Source of the DNA: Grimontia hollisae CIP 101886
Lineage (GTDB): Bacteria > Pseudomonadota > Gammaproteobacteria > Enterobacterales > Vibrionaceae
Assembly: GCF_000176515.1 (NCBI RefSeq)
Contig: NZ_ADAQ01000011.1
Span: 806,001 to 870,000 of the forward strand
Direction: 5' to 3'
Length of the DNA stretch: 64,000 bases
Shown piece by piece: positions 10,401-25,166 of this stretch (positions within the stretch are counted from its first letter, which is position 1; each line of letters opens with the position of its first letter). The notes under the pieces were generated by a model that saw nothing but the letters and a program-made list of their open reading frames with translations, ran no database searches and was not told where the DNA came from. The position numbers and the translations under genes were made by a program.

Positions 10401-11994
10401 CCGTACCCGTCACTCCACCCCGGGAGTGGGCCTGATTTCGCCACCGCCGCACCACGATATCTACTCTATCGAGGACTTGGCGCAGCTGATTTACGATCTG
10501 AAAAACGCCAACCGCAAAGCGCGTGTCAACGTGAAGCTGGTCTCTGAAGCGGGTGTCGGCACCATCGCCTCCGGCGTTGCCAAGGCAAAAGCCGACGTGG
10601 TTCTGATTGCCGGCTTCGACGGCGGCACCGGTGCCTCCCCACTGTCTTCTATCAAGCACGCAGGTCTGCCGTGGGAGCTGGGTCTGGCGGAAACACACCA
10701 GACGCTGCTGAAAAACGGCTTGCGCAACCGCATCGTGGTTCAGTCTGATGGTCAGATGAAAACCCCGCGCGATCTCGCTGTCGCAACCTTGCTGGGAGCA
10801 GAGGAATGGGGTGTGGCAACAGCAGCACTGGTGGTTGAAGGCTGTATCATGATGCGTAAGTGTCACCTCAATACCTGCCCTGTCGGTATCGCTACGCAAA
10901 ACAAGACCCTGCGTGAGCGTTTCGATGGCCGCGTGGAAGACATTGTAACTTTCTTCACTTACATGGCTGAAGGCCTGCGTGAAATCATGGCGGAGCTGGG
11001 CTATCGCACTATCAACGAGATGGTGGGTCAGTCTCAGCATCTGAAAGTGCGCTCTGATGTCGGGCACTGGAAATACCAGAACCTGGATCTTAACGTGGTA
11101 CTTCACAAGGAAGAGCCACGCGAAGGCGATGCGATGTATTGCCAGCGCGAGCAAAACCACGGTCTGGAAACTGTCCTTGACCGCCGTCTGATTGAAGCGG
11201 CTTCCAGCGCACTCAAAGAGGGCCGCAAGGTCGACGCTGAATTCGCGATTGTGAACACCGACCGTAGCGCCGGTACCATGCTGTCGAACGAAATTTCGAA
11301 AGTGTATAAAGACCAAGGTCTGCCGGAAGAAATGAGCGTGAAGTTCAAAGGCTCTGCCGGTCAAAGCTTTGGTGCCTTCCTCGCAAAAGGCGTGAAGTTC
11401 ACGGTTGAAGGTGATGCGAATGACTACTGGGGTAAAGGTCTCTCTGGTGGTACGCTGGTGCTTTACCCCGATGCGAAGAGCGACATCATCGCCGAAGACA
11501 ACATTGTTGTCGGTAACGTCTGTTTCTACGGTGCCACCTCGGGCGAATCTTACATCCGTGGTGTGGCCGGCGAGCGTTTCTGTGTGCGGAACTCTGGCGC
11601 CAACGTGGTAGTTGAAGGCATCGGTGACCACGGCTGCGAATACATGACCGGGGGCGTGGCAGTAATACTCGGCCAAACTGGCCGAAACTTTGCCGCTGGC
11701 ATGAGTGGTGGTGTGGCTTACGTCTGGGATCAATTCAACGATTTCGAATCCAAGCTCAACCCTGAGCTGGTGGACCTGGATCCATTGGATGAAGAAGACG
11801 TCACTTTACTGAAAGCGATGATCACCAAGCATCATACGTTAACAGGCAGTACCGTGGCGGAAACGTTTTTGGCAAACCTTGAGGAGAACCTCAAGTCCAT
11901 TGTCAAAGTCATGCCGCGTGATTACAAAGCCGTGCTGTTACAGCGCAAAGAAGAAGCCGCTAACAAGGAAGAAGTGGAGGCTGTAAATGGGTAA
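7447..11994 (+). CDS. gltB: Glutamate synthase large subunit, copy 1
   Basis: Large subunit of NADPH-dependent GOGAT, making two glutamates from glutamine and 2-oxoglutarate. The 1515-residue product has a short propeptide ending before the nucleophile Cys21 (DACGIGF), the class-II amidotransferase domain (to about 430), a central domain, the FMN-binding synthase domain with CX5CX4C cysteines for a 3Fe-4S cluster (GCIMMRKCHLNTC), and the C-terminal beta-helix (GXXGXXXG repeats, about 1250-1460). It is clearly divergent from copy 2: the sequence resembles the type I associate with cyanobacteria, plants and Gram-positives rather than E. coli. ATG 7447 follows AAGGA; an in-frame upstream codon at 7375 falls inside a leader hairpin and is less likely. 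It overlaps gltD1 by 8 bases. Confidence 0.96.
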   Translation: MTDSVLRTDGLYVPEMEHDACGIGFVAHLKNRKSHAIVTQALDMLARMEHRGGQGCDPCSGDGAGILLQKPHEFLLEETRKLGIQLPSADKYGVGVMLFPKDENKRHQCRDIFERNAKRLDLEVIGYRVLPTDNSMIGADPLSTEPQFEHAFVTGGDHLSLDELERKLFVLRNYTVRVCLESVSNIGDDFYINSFSAKTLVYKGQLTTEQVPQYFLDLQNPSMVTALALVHSRFSTNTFPRWRLAQPFRYIAHNGEINTVRGNLNWMKAREALLESKLFSEQELKMLLPVCQEGASDSANFDMALELLVLSGRSLPHVLMMMVPEAWQENAKLDPKLRAFYQYHANIMEPWDGPASVCFTDGVKVGATLDRNGLRPSRYTVTKDDYLIMASESGVVDIEPENIQFRGRLQPGRIFIADLEQGRIISDEEVKNEIASAQPYQEWVEKNLLQLDKLPEADSKHQQPSPERLLHHQQAFGVTSEEVNEIIVPMAKDGKEPLGAMGADWPLAVLSHQSQHLSNYFKQLFAQVTNPPIDPIRERMVMSLKTYLGKDQNLLAESPEHCRKVELESPVLSNGELEKLRAIDNDHLQAKTLDIVFRASGEPGKLERALKRICQYAEDAVVDGYSIILLTDRAVNSNHAAIPAMLAVGAVHHHLIRKGLRAKADIVIETGDARETHHFATLVGYGANAVNPYLVYETLVDLQRTRKLDPEANVDALFENYRKSINAGLLKIFSKMGISTLQSYHGAQIFEALGISKAVVDKYFTGTVSRIQGLSIDDIAKEVLIRHRLGYPTREIPVQMLDVGGVYQWKQRGEKHLFNPETIHLLQNSTRNKNKKQFKEYCHAVDSQGDNAATLRSQFDFVKNPAGSIPLEEVEPVESILKRFATGAMSFGSISYEAHSTLAVAMNRIGAKSNSGEGGEDPERFEKKENGDWERSAIKQVASGRFGVTSYYLTNADEIQIKMAQGAKPGEGGQLPGHKVDDWIGRTRHSTPGVGLISPPPHHDIYSIEDLAQLIYDLKNANRKARVNVKLVSEAGVGTIASGVAKAKADVVLIAGFDGGTGASPLSSIKHAGLPWELGLAETHQTLLKNGLRNRIVVQSDGQMKTPRDLAVATLLGAEEWGVATAALVVEGCIMMRKCHLNTCPVGIATQNKTLRERFDGRVEDIVTFFTYMAEGLREIMAELGYRTINEMVGQSQHLKVRSDVGHWKYQNLDLNVVLHKEEPREGDAMYCQREQNHGLETVLDRRLIEAASSALKEGRKVDAEFAIVNTDRSAGTMLSNEISKVYKDQGLPEEMSVKFKGSAGQSFGAFLAKGVKFTVEGDANDYWGKGLSGGTLVLYPDAKSDIIAEDNIVVGNVCFYGATSGESYIRGVAGERFCVRNSGANVVVEGIGDHGCEYMTGGVAVILGQTGRNFAAGMSGGVAYVWDQFNDFESKLNPELVDLDPLDEEDVTLLKAMITKHHTLTGSTVAETFLANLEENLKSIVKVMPRDYKAVLLQRKEEAANKEEVEAVNG

Positions 11995-13456
11995 GCCAAC
12001 CGGATTTCTCGAATTTGGCCGCGAATTGCCGGCCAAGAAAGACCCCGCCGTTCGAATTCAGGACAACAAGGAATTTGTGCTGAATGACGAGTTCGGTGAG
12101 AAAATTAACCAACAATCTGCCCGTTGTATGGACTGCGGTGTACCTTTCTGTCACAACGGCTGTCCAATCGGGAACATCATCCCTGAGTTTAACGACGCAG
12201 TTTACCGCGACAGCTGGGAAGAAGCGTGGAACATCCTGAGTTCGACCAACAACTTCCCGGAATTCACAGGCCGGGTTTGTCCGGCTCCCTGTGAAAGTGC
12301 CTGTGTCCTGGGTATTAACCAGGATCCAATCACTATCTGTAACATTGAAAAAACCATCGTCGAAACCGCATACCGTGAAGGCTATGCCAAGCCGAAAACC
12401 CCCACCTCCCGCACGGGCAAAAAGGTGGCGATCATCGGCTCAGGTCCTGCCGGTCTTGCTGCAGCCGAACAACTCAATAGCGCAGGTCATACCGTGACCG
12501 TGTTTGAGCGTGATGAAAAAGTCGGTGGCCTTTTGCGCTTTGGTATTCCGGACTTCAAACTCGGCATGGATGTGATTGATCGCAAAATCAGCCTGATGGC
12601 AGAAGCGGGGATCGAATTTAAGGTTAACGCCCATGTAGGTGTCGACATGAACGCCCAGCAAATCCGTCAGGACTATGACGTGGTGCTGCTCACTGGAGGG
12701 TCTACCGTGCCACGCGACTTGCCTATCCCGGGCCGCGAGCTGAAAGGTGTCCATTTTGCGATGGAATTTCTGGGTCAGAATAACCGCCGAGCTAATAACA
12801 TGGCTCTGAAAACCGAGGAGATCCATGCCAAAGGCAAACATGTGGTGGTAATTGGTGGTGGTGATACCGGCTCTGACTGTGTGGGCACGTCAAACCGTCA
12901 CGGTGCAGCCAGCATTACTCAGGTGGAAATCATGCCGATGCCACCGGAGAAGCGCCCGGCCAACATGCCCTGGCCGCAATACCCGATGATCCTGCGCACC
13001 TCAACCTCTCACGAAGAAGGCTGTGAGCGTCACTGGAATATCCTGACCAAAGCGTTTATCAGCGACGACAGCGGCAATGTAAAAGCGCTGCGCATGGCTG
13101 ACATCGTCTGGAAAGATGCCGCCCCAGGAGAACGTCCAACGTTTGAAGAAGTGCCGGGCTCTGAGCGTGACATCCCTTGTGATCTGGCCTTTCTGGCGAT
13201 GGGCTTCCTTCATCCTGAGCCGCATGGTGTGTTGGCACAACTGGATGTGGTGCTGGATGATCGTGGCAATGTGGCTACCCAGGACTTCCAGACTAACCAG
13301 AAAGGAGTATTCGCTGCCGGTGATATGCGTACCGGTCAGTCACTGGTAGTGCGTTGTATCAATGAAGGCCGTGAATGTGCCCGCGCTATCGATGCTTACT
13401 TGATGGGCAGCACCAATCTTGAAGCCAAAGCAGATTCACTGATGCTTTCCGCATAA
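11987..13456 (+). CDS. gltD: Glutamate synthase small subunit, copy 1
   Basis: Beta subunit of GOGAT; it passes electrons from NADPH through FAD and 4Fe-4S clusters to GltB. The 489-residue protein has the N-terminal cysteine-rich region (CMDCGVPFCHNGCP at about 46-59 and CPAPCESAC at about 97-105), an FAD Rossmann motif (GSGPAGLAAAEQL, about 149) and an NADPH motif (GGGDTGSDCVG, about 289). The start overlaps the end of gltB1 (ATG inside its last codons) with GGAGG before it, so translation is coupled. A strong terminator follows, ending the first glt operon. Confidence 0.96.
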   Translation: MGKPTGFLEFGRELPAKKDPAVRIQDNKEFVLNDEFGEKINQQSARCMDCGVPFCHNGCPIGNIIPEFNDAVYRDSWEEAWNILSSTNNFPEFTGRVCPAPCESACVLGINQDPITICNIEKTIVETAYREGYAKPKTPTSRTGKKVAIIGSGPAGLAAAEQLNSAGHTVTVFERDEKVGGLLRFGIPDFKLGMDVIDRKISLMAEAGIEFKVNAHVGVDMNAQQIRQDYDVVLLTGGSTVPRDLPIPGRELKGVHFAMEFLGQNNRRANNMALKTEEIHAKGKHVVVIGGGDTGSDCVGTSNRHGAASITQVEIMPMPPEKRPANMPWPQYPMILRTSTSHEEGCERHWNILTKAFISDDSGNVKALRMADIVWKDAAPGERPTFEEVPGSERDIPCDLAFLAMGFLHPEPHGVLAQLDVVLDDRGNVATQDFQTNQKGVFAAGDMRTGQSLVVRCINEGRECARAIDAYLMGSTNLEAKADSLMLSA

Positions 13457-13870
13457 CAATAACAAGTGTGATCTTCCCGTTTTGCCAGCCCTCTGCGGCT
13501 GGCTTTTTTCGCTTTGAACTCACATCAAAGCCTCGCCGACCAAAAATTAACAACTTTTTTCAAATAACCCTTCAGAAGAACCCCATTAATCTTTGCGACT
13601 GAGTGAAAAGAACCGCCACAAAATGCTGTATGCAGACAGAGTTTTCGACATATATACCTATTAGTCCGCAAAGTTAATGCAATATGACAAAGTTTGACCT
13701 CTTCGCCATTAACCGATAACGTGAAAGGTCGGTATAAATTAACCGAGCTAACTCGAACCTGATTTTCCGGTAAAGCACACTTCCAGGAAGGGAGGACACG
13801 GATGATCGGGGGCCAAGAAGGCAAGAAAAACTGCAGTCACTGCCTGGGGCAGTCGCAAGGGAGAATTGCA
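13457..13870. other. gltB2 upstream region and leader
   Basis: No separate gene seen. After the gltD1 terminator the region is AT-rich. Direct repeats ATTAACCGA occur at 13708-13716 and 13738-13746, exactly 30 bp apart, with an inverted TCGGT (13729-13733) between them. A weak sigma70-like pair TTGACC (13694-13699) / TAACGT (13717-13722) with 17-bp spacing overlaps the first repeat. Nearer the gene are a strong ribosome site plus ATG at 13802 in frame with gltB2, and a hairpin ACTGCC-tgg-GGCAGT (13839-13853). Confidence 0.55.
13484..13509 (+). terminator. Rho-independent terminator of gltB1-gltD1
   Basis: GCCAGCC (13484-13490), loop CTCTGC, GGCTGGC (13497-13503), then six Ts. Confidence 0.93.
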
Positions 13871-19764
<5,894 letters not shown>

Positions 19765-19783
19765 GCCGTCTCCAAACCGACAG

Positions 19784-19812
19784 AAAAGTGCCTGCAAAGG
19801 CACTTTTTTTTC
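19784..19812 (+). terminator. Rho-independent terminator of gltB2-gltD2
   Basis: AAGTGCCT, loop GCAA, AGGCACTT followed by a run of eight Ts. Confidence 0.95.
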
Positions 19813-19871
19813 GCCCCATTTCTTGCCCGTGATACACTCTGGCTATTCCCTGATTGTTTAAGAGCGACAAG

Positions 19872-20573
19872 ATGAAGATCGGTATTATCGGTGCCATGGA
19901 GCAGGAAGTGGCCCTGCTAAAAAACAAAATGAACAACTGCCAACTTCAGGAAATCGGTGGCAATAAATTCTATACAGGTGATCTCAATGGCGTGAATGTG
20001 GTGCTGCTGCAATCAGGCATTGGGAAAGTCGCCGCAGCGGTGGGCACCTCCATCCTGCTTGAACGCTTCAAGCCTACTGCTGTTATCAATACCGGCTCTG
20101 CCGGCGGTTTTGATAGCAGCTTGAACTTAGGTGATGTGGTCATTTCTACTGATGTGGCTTACCACGATGCAGACGTGACCGCGTTTGGTTACACCATGGG
20201 CCAGATGGCAGGCCAGCCAGCAACCTTCACCTCTGATGAAAAACTGATGGACGTAGCAGAACAGGCACTGGCAGCGATGGATCCCGCGCTACATGCCGTC
20301 CGCGGCCTTATCTGCACCGGAGATACCTTTGTCTGCACCGCAGAGCGCCAGAACTACATCCGCGAGCACTTCCCGTCAGTGATTGCAGTTGAAATGGAAG
20401 CGGCAGCGATTGCCCAGGCGTGTCACCAGTTCAAGGTGCCGTTTGTGGTTGTCCGTGCCATTTCTGATGTGGCTGATAAAGAATCACCGATGACGTTTGA
20501 CGAGTTCCTGCCACTGGCAGCGAAAAGCTCAAGCGCGATGGTGGAGAAGATGGTCGACCTGCTGAACGCATAA
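19872..20573 (+). CDS. mtnN: 5'-methylthioadenosine/S-adenosylhomocysteine nucleosidase
   Basis: MtnN (Pfs) cleaves adenine from methylthioadenosine, S-adenosylhomocysteine and 5'-deoxyadenosine, feeding methionine salvage and autoinducer-2 synthesis. The 233 residues align with E. coli MtnN along the whole length: [12 protein letters not shown] with Glu12, [28 protein letters not shown] and the catalytic Asp in [13 protein letters not shown] 19872 matches the family start; six codons of open frame precede it and are probably untranslated. The ribosome site is weak (AAGAG). It is followed after four bases by a CbiB-like gene and then btuF, an arrangement I recall from other Vibrionaceae. Confidence 0.96.
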   Translation: MKIGIIGAMEQEVALLKNKMNNCQLQEIGGNKFYTGDLNGVNVVLLQSGIGKVAAAVGTSILLERFKPTAVINTGSAGGFDSSLNLGDVVISTDVAYHDADVTAFGYTMGQMAGQPATFTSDEKLMDVAEQALAAMDPALHAVRGLICTGDTFVCTAERQNYIREHFPSVIAVEMEAAAIAQACHQFKVPFVVVRAISDVADKESPMTFDEFLPLAAKSSSAMVEKMVDLLNA

Positions 20574-20577
20574 TGTC

Positions 20578-21543
20578 ATGAAAGTGCTCCTCACTCCACT
20601 GGATGCCTTACTGGCACATACCACCTTGCTGGCGATGTGGGGAGCCATTCTTTTGCACTGGTTTTTTCCCGTACCCAGTGATATCAGCCCCCTCACCCTG
20701 TGGCGCCGCGTGGCCGATGCCATTTCCGACAAAGTCAATCATGCCGAAGATACCCCCGAGCAGCAGCGGCTTGCCGGCGCGTTATCACTCGCCATCATGT
20801 GGTTGACGGTTGCTGTGTTGCTGGTTGCCTTAAAACAACTGGTCTGGATAGACTGGCTGTTTGAATTGCTGCTGCTCTGGCTTGCACTTGGCTGGAAACC
20901 GGTAACTAATCTGGCACTAGAGGTAGAGCGCGCCCTGTCCCGCGACGACAAACCGCAGGCCCGTACCCTGCTCGCGACTGCCCTTAACCGGCAAACCTAT
21001 TCACTCTCCCCGGTTGGCATTGCCAAAGCTGGCTGCGAAACCCTACTGGTGGGATATGTAAGAGGCCTGATTGGTATCCTGTTCTGGTATGCCGTAGCCG
21101 GCGGTATTGGGGCATTTCTTTATGCCTTGGTTGCCCAGCTTACCCGTACCTGGCCACCAAGAAAGCAGGAATACGCGCAATTTGGTCTGCCGACGTCTGC
21201 CATGCTCAGTCTGCTGGACTGGCTACCTTCACGGCTCTTTGCCTTACTGATCGCTGCCGGGCACCGCTTCCAGCCTGCACTCACCGCCATTCGGGAGCAA
21301 GGACAAAACTGGTCAGTAAACGGGGCCGGTTGGCTGCTCGCTGCATCTGGCGCCAAGTTCCAGCTTGCCCTTGGAGGACCTGCGATTTATGACGATGAAA
21401 AATGCGTCCGTCCCAACGTCGGTGGCGAAATTGCACCATCCTCCCTGCATCTTGCCCTGTTGAACCAGACGCTCAGGCAAAAAGCCCTGCTCTGGATTGT
21501 GATCCAAAGTTTTCTGATGTGGTTTGCCCACGGATTATTATGA
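20578..21543 (+). CDS. CbiB/CobD-like membrane protein
   Basis: A 321-residue multi-spanning membrane protein of the CbiB/CobD cobalamin-biosynthesis family, with roughly five hydrophobic segments (about 12-30, 70-105, 155-185, 215-230, 300-320). In full cobalamin makers CbiB amidates adenosylcobyric acid with aminopropanol. The family's C-terminal GGPAIYDDE...RP segment is present. Its place directly before btuF, overlapping by four bases, supports a role in cobamide salvage or use. No other cobalamin-synthesis genes are in this window, so the exact reaction remains uncertain. Confidence 0.82.
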   Translation: MKVLLTPLDALLAHTTLLAMWGAILLHWFFPVPSDISPLTLWRRVADAISDKVNHAEDTPEQQRLAGALSLAIMWLTVAVLLVALKQLVWIDWLFELLLLWLALGWKPVTNLALEVERALSRDDKPQARTLLATALNRQTYSLSPVGIAKAGCETLLVGYVRGLIGILFWYAVAGGIGAFLYALVAQLTRTWPPRKQEYAQFGLPTSAMLSLLDWLPSRLFALLIAAGHRFQPALTAIREQGQNWSVNGAGWLLAASGAKFQLALGGPAIYDDEKCVRPNVGGEIAPSSLHLALLNQTLRQKALLWIVIQSFLMWFAHGLL

Positions 21544-22367
21544 TGTTCCGATTTTTTTTCCTGCTTCTTTTGCTGCCCACATTGGCGTCTGCTGCCCCAC
21601 TTCGGGTGATCAGTCTTTCTCCGCATACCACAGAGCTTGCCTTCGAAGCGGGTCTTGGCGACAACCTGATCGCAGTCAGCGCACACAGTGACTATCCACC
21701 TGAAGCGCTGAAACTGGAGCAAGTAGCCAACTACCGCGGAATTAATATAGAGCGGGTAGTAACGCTGAAACCGGATCTGGTGCTTGCCTGGAAAGGAGGC
21801 AATCCGGATAAGGAGCTCACAAAGCTGGAAAAGCTCGGCATCAAGGTGTTCTATTCCAATCCGCATTCCCTTTATGATGCCGCTGACAACATAGAGAAGC
21901 TGGGCGCGTGGTCAGACAATCCGGCGCTTGCCAAAGCCCGTGCAGACGCCGTGAGGCAGGAACTTGCGAGCATTGAGGCCAGTCAGCAGGGAAAAAGCAA
22001 AGTGCCTTATTTCTACCAGCTCAGTGTGACCCCGATGTTAACCAATAACGGGGAACACTGGCCGCAGCCGCTGTTTAGCCTGTGTGGGGGAGAGAATATT
22101 TTTGCTGACAGCACCGCCCCTTACCCACAAGTGGGCATGGAGCAGATTGTGGTCAGAAAACCTGAAGCCATTTTCTATCCCGCAGACAGCGCCAGGCCGC
22201 TGGAAAGCTGGCAAAAATGGCAAGCGTTTATTCCTGCGGTGAAAAACAACGCCATTTTCGCAGTGACAGGAGATTGGTTGAACCGCCCCACCCCACGCGC
22301 CCTGAAAGCAGTGAAGCAGATCTGCGCCGCCTTGGATAAGGTCAGAAACGATCCGGTTCACGATTAA
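21540..22367 (+). CDS. btuF: Vitamin B12 periplasmic binding protein BtuF
   Basis: BtuF binds cobalamin in the periplasm and delivers it to the BtuCD importer. The 275-residue precursor has a clear signal peptide (hydrophobic FFFLLLLLPTLA, cleavage likely after ASA at about residue 18), then the class-III solute-binding fold beginning RVISLSPHTTELAFEAG, with the VANYRGIN and LKPDLVLAWKGG motifs typical of BtuF. The start overlaps the upstream stop (ATGA); a second ATG follows at once (21543). btuC and btuD are not in the window. A longer open frame from 21402 is rejected because the signal peptide must lie at the N terminus. Confidence 0.94.
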   Translation: MMFRFFFLLLLLPTLASAAPLRVISLSPHTTELAFEAGLGDNLIAVSAHSDYPPEALKLEQVANYRGINIERVVTLKPDLVLAWKGGNPDKELTKLEKLGIKVFYSNPHSLYDAADNIEKLGAWSDNPALAKARADAVRQELASIEASQQGKSKVPYFYQLSVTPMLTNNGEHWPQPLFSLCGGENIFADSTAPYPQVGMEQIVVRKPEAIFYPADSARPLESWQKWQAFIPAVKNNAIFAVTGDWLNRPTPRALKAVKQICAALDKVRNDPVHD

Positions 22368-22442
22368 TAACACTATTCCCAAACGCAGGATTGCCCGGCT
22401 GCGGCTTTCACGTAGAATCGCGCCGCCCTTTGTTTTTTATGG

Positions 22443-23069
22443 ATGACATTGCGCATTATGCTTCTGTATATCTTGGACATGTTTGGCACAGTTGTTTTCG
22501 CGATATCAGGCATATTGCTGGCCAGTAAACTGCGGATGGATCCCTTCGGCATGGTCGTGCTGGCAATGGTAACGGCGATTGGCGGTGGCACTATCCGCGA
22601 TATGGCGCTGGGAGCCACGCCGGTATTTTGGGTCAACCAACCGCAATACCTGTGGGTGATACTCGCGACCTGTGCCCTTTCCATGTTATTAATCCGGCAG
22701 CCCCGCCGCCTTCCCTGGTACGTGTTGCCAGTGGCAGATGCCATTGGCCTGGCGGTTTTTGTTGCTATTGGCGTCGATAAGGCACTGAGTTACGGCGCAT
22801 CCCCGATGGTCGCTGTCATCATGGGGGTTGTCACCGGGTGTGGTGGCGGTATTATCCGTGATGTCCTTGCCCGTGAAATTCCAATGATATTCCGTACCGA
22901 AGTGTATGCGACTGCCTGTATTGTGGGCGGCATAATGCATACCCTGATGCTGGCGGCCAATATTGATATTGAGCTCGCTTCCGTCGCCGGAATGATCACC
23001 ACACTGCTTATCCGCCTCGCGGCTATTCGCTGGCACCTCTCTTTGCCCGTCTTCAGCTCGGGCAAATAA
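22443..23069 (+). CDS. TRIC/UPF0126-family membrane protein
   Basis: A 208-residue membrane protein with two repeats of the UPF0126 (TRIC) fold, each of about three helices. The paired glycine motifs are visible: [13 protein letters not shown] (about 41-53) and [16 protein letters not shown] (about 127-142). TRIC proteins form trimeric channels for monovalent cations; some bacterial relatives carry small molecules such as glycine, so the substrate is open. There is no good ribosome site; ATG 22458 five codons in is an alternative start. A 75-base gap separates it from btuF. Confidence 0.85.
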   Translation: MTLRIMLLYILDMFGTVVFAISGILLASKLRMDPFGMVVLAMVTAIGGGTIRDMALGATPVFWVNQPQYLWVILATCALSMLLIRQPRRLPWYVLPVADAIGLAVFVAIGVDKALSYGASPMVAVIMGVVTGCGGGIIRDVLAREIPMIFRTEVYATACIVGGIMHTLMLAANIDIELASVAGMITTLLIRLAAIRWHLSLPVFSSGK

Positions 23070-23086
23070 ACCACTACTGACGTTTA

Positions 23087-23109
23087 GGCGCATTGACTGG
23101 TGCGCTTTT
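23087..23109 (+). terminator. Weak terminator after the TRIC gene
   Basis: GCGCA (23088-23092), 8-base loop, TGCGC (23101-23105), then TTTT. The stem is short, so termination may be partial. Confidence 0.5.
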
Positions 23110-23194
23110 CATTCCCTCATCAAACTTTCATACTGTTTCACTAAAAAACAATATTGCTTCCAGATTTTCAAATGCCATCTTCCTTTCCACTCAT

Positions 23195-23259
23195 TAAGTA
23201 AAGTTTTTAATTTATTTAATGGGTGCGACAGCTATTATGTAAACAAATAACTTTACTTA
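23195..23259. repeat. 11-bp inverted repeat upstream of the VOC gene
   Basis: TAAGTAAAGTT (23195-23205) and its exact reverse complement AACTTTACTTA (23249-23259) flank 43 bp of AT-rich DNA that contains a possible -10 (TATTAT). The second arm ends about 30 bp before the ATG. Paired operators around a promoter are a plausible reading. Confidence 0.6.
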
Positions 23260-23289
23260 CCTCATCATATAAACAATCGGGAGCACTCT

Positions 23290-23706
23290 ATGAACAGTTA
23301 TGTCGAACACGCCAACATCACCGTCACCAATCTGGACAATGCGATCCTGTTTTTACAAACCGCCATGCCTGAGTTTGTCGTCCGGGGGAAAGGTTATAGT
23401 GACGATCACGGTTGGTGCCACCTTGGTACTAATACCTCTTACATTGCCCTGCAGGAAGTGGTGATCAACAAAGCGGTCGAGCGTATCCCTTTCCGCCAGC
23501 TTGGCGTCAATCACATCGGTTTTGTGGTGACAGATGCAGAAAAAGCAGCAAGCCGTTTACGTGAAGCCGGCTATCAGGAGGTCTCTTTTGATAAAACCCA
23601 CCCTGCCCGCAAGCGGGCTTATTTTCTCGATAGCGACGGTAACGAATGGGAATTTATAGAGTACCTGACCGATACCATTGCAAGCCGTAACGACTATTTG
23701 CTTTAA
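23290..23706 (+). CDS. VOC/glyoxalase-superfamily protein
   Basis: A 138-residue single-unit VOC protein. It has two beta-alpha-beta-beta-beta modules: VEHANITVTNLDNAILFLQ near the start and VNHIGFVVTDAEKAASRL around 75-92. Candidate metal ligands are the His residues of VEHAN and VNHIG and the Glu in DSDGNEWEFIEY. The family includes glyoxalase I, dioxygenases and antibiotic-resistance proteins, and nothing here tells which reaction applies. It has its own upstream region with an inverted repeat, a GGGAG ribosome site and a terminator shared with tyrS, so it is probably a single-gene transcript. Confidence 0.85.
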   Translation: MNSYVEHANITVTNLDNAILFLQTAMPEFVVRGKGYSDDHGWCHLGTNTSYIALQEVVINKAVERIPFRQLGVNHIGFVVTDAEKAASRLREAGYQEVSFDKTHPARKRAYFLDSDGNEWEFIEYLTDTIASRNDYLL

Positions 23707-23738
23707 CAGCTTCAAGAGGAAACTAAAGGGAAGAGAGA

Positions 23739-23765
23739 AAAAAGGCGCCAAATCGACGCCTTTTT
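23739..23765. terminator. Bidirectional terminator, VOC gene / tyrS
   Basis: AAAAAGGCG (23739-23747), 9-base loop, CGCCTTTTT (23757-23765). It works in both directions between the convergent genes. Confidence 0.92.
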
Positions 23766-23770
23766 GGGGA

Positions 23771-24958
23771 TTATGCCAGCGTAATACGGGCAAATTTACG
23801 TTTACCGACTTGGTAAACCGCTGTACCTGCTGCCGGTACAAGCTTGGTGTCATCCACTTTCTCACCATCAATTTTCACCGCACCCTGGCGGATCATACGC
23901 ATGGCATCAGAGGTTGAGCCTACCAGATCAGCGTCTTTTAACAGGTTGGCGATTGCTACACCCTGTGCAAATGAGAACTCTGGCATTTCGTCAGGCATCG
24001 CGCCTTTCTGGAAACGGTTGATAAAGTCAGCTTCTGCGGCGTCAGCATCAGCTTCAGAGTGGAAGCGTGCAATGATTTCTTTTGCCAGCAGGATCTTCAC
24101 GTCACGTGGGTTACGACCATTGGCGATCTCTTGTTTCAGACCTTCAATCTCTTCCAGTGGACGGAAAGACAGCAGCTCGTAGTAGTTCCACATCAGATCG
24201 TCAGAAATCGACATGATTTTGCCGAACATTTCATTTGGCGCGTCACTGATACCGATATAGTTGTTCGCCGATTTCGACATCTTCTTCACGCCATCCAGAC
24301 CCACCAGCAGAGGCATAGTGATCACCACCTGTTGTGGCTGACCGTTTTGTTTTTGCAATTCACGGCCCATCAGCAGGTTGAATTTCTGGTCAGTACCGCC
24401 AAGCTCAACATCCGCTTCCAGCGCGACAGAGTCATAACCTTGCAGGAGCGGATAAATGAACTCGTGGATCGCGATAGGTTGGTTGTTGCTGTAACGCTTC
24501 TTAAAGTCGTCGCGCTCAAGCATACGGGCAACGGTTGAGCTTGCTGCCAGACGGATCATGCCATCTGTACCCAGTTCACCCAGCCAGCTTGAGTTAAACT
24601 CGACGCGGGTTTTATTCGGGTCCAGAATCTTGAAGATCTGCTCTTTATAGGTTTCAGCATTTGCCAGAACCTGTTCGCGGGTCAGCGGTGGACGTGTTGT
24701 GTTCTTACCACTTGGATCACCCACCATCGCGGTATAATCGCCGATCAGGAAAATCACTTCATGGCCCAGCTCCTGGAAAGCACGCAGTTTATTCATGATC
24801 ACAGTGTGACCCAGGTGAATGTCCGGTGCAGTTGGATCCGCGCCCAACTTGATACGAAGAGGTCGGTTTTCTTTCAGTTTTGCAATCAGTTCCTCTTCAG
24901 GAATCAACTCCTCAACACCACGCTTAATTTCAGCCAGCGCGGCTTCAATGCTTGCCAT
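23771..24958 (-). CDS. tyrS: Tyrosyl-tRNA synthetase
   Basis: Class-I aminoacyl-tRNA synthetase charging tRNA-Tyr. In the 395 residues, the HIGH-type motif is HLGH (48-51), the KMSKS loop is exact (226-230), and the C-terminal S4 RNA-binding domain covers about 335-395 ([19 protein letters not shown]). The sequence is of the shorter-insert type often called TyrZ/TyrRS2 rather than the E. coli TyrS type. The genome may therefore carry a second tyrS elsewhere; that cannot be judged here. No T-box leader is visible. It is divergent from the M23 peptidase gene. Confidence 0.96.
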   Translation of the reverse strand: MASIEAALAEIKRGVEELIPEEELIAKLKENRPLRIKLGADPTAPDIHLGHTVIMNKLRAFQELGHEVIFLIGDYTAMVGDPSGKNTTRPPLTREQVLANAETYKEQIFKILDPNKTRVEFNSSWLGELGTDGMIRLAASSTVARMLERDDFKKRYSNNQPIAIHEFIYPLLQGYDSVALEADVELGGTDQKFNLLMGRELQKQNGQPQQVVITMPLLVGLDGVKKMSKSANNYIGISDAPNEMFGKIMSISDDLMWNYYELLSFRPLEEIEGLKQEIANGRNPRDVKILLAKEIIARFHSEADADAAEADFINRFQKGAMPDEMPEFSFAQGVAIANLLKDADLVGSTSDAMRMIRQGAVKIDGEKVDDTKLVPAAGTAVYQVGKRKFARITLA

Positions 24959-25166
24959 ATTTTAACGCTCCCACAGAATCGGCATTTTTTCGTAAGCAGA
25001 CATACTACTTGAATAGCGATGGTTTTTGAAACCAGTTAGACTTGTTATATCAGAACTCCCTGACGTTTCAGGATATCGAAGCCAAAGGGGTGACGACGCC
25101 ATATCTATTTTTAAAGGGAATTGGCACATCCCAACACAATCCATTTTCTTAACGACTATTTTTTTA

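Noticed and set aside
10183-11733. 516-residue open frame antisense to gltB1
   Set aside because: Shadow of the gltB1 reading frame; His/Thr/Arg-rich nonsense composition, no ribosome site and no recognisable domain.
23771-24958. T-box leader for tyrS
   Set aside because: The 208 bases between tyrS and the divergent peptidase gene show no specifier stem or T-box motif.
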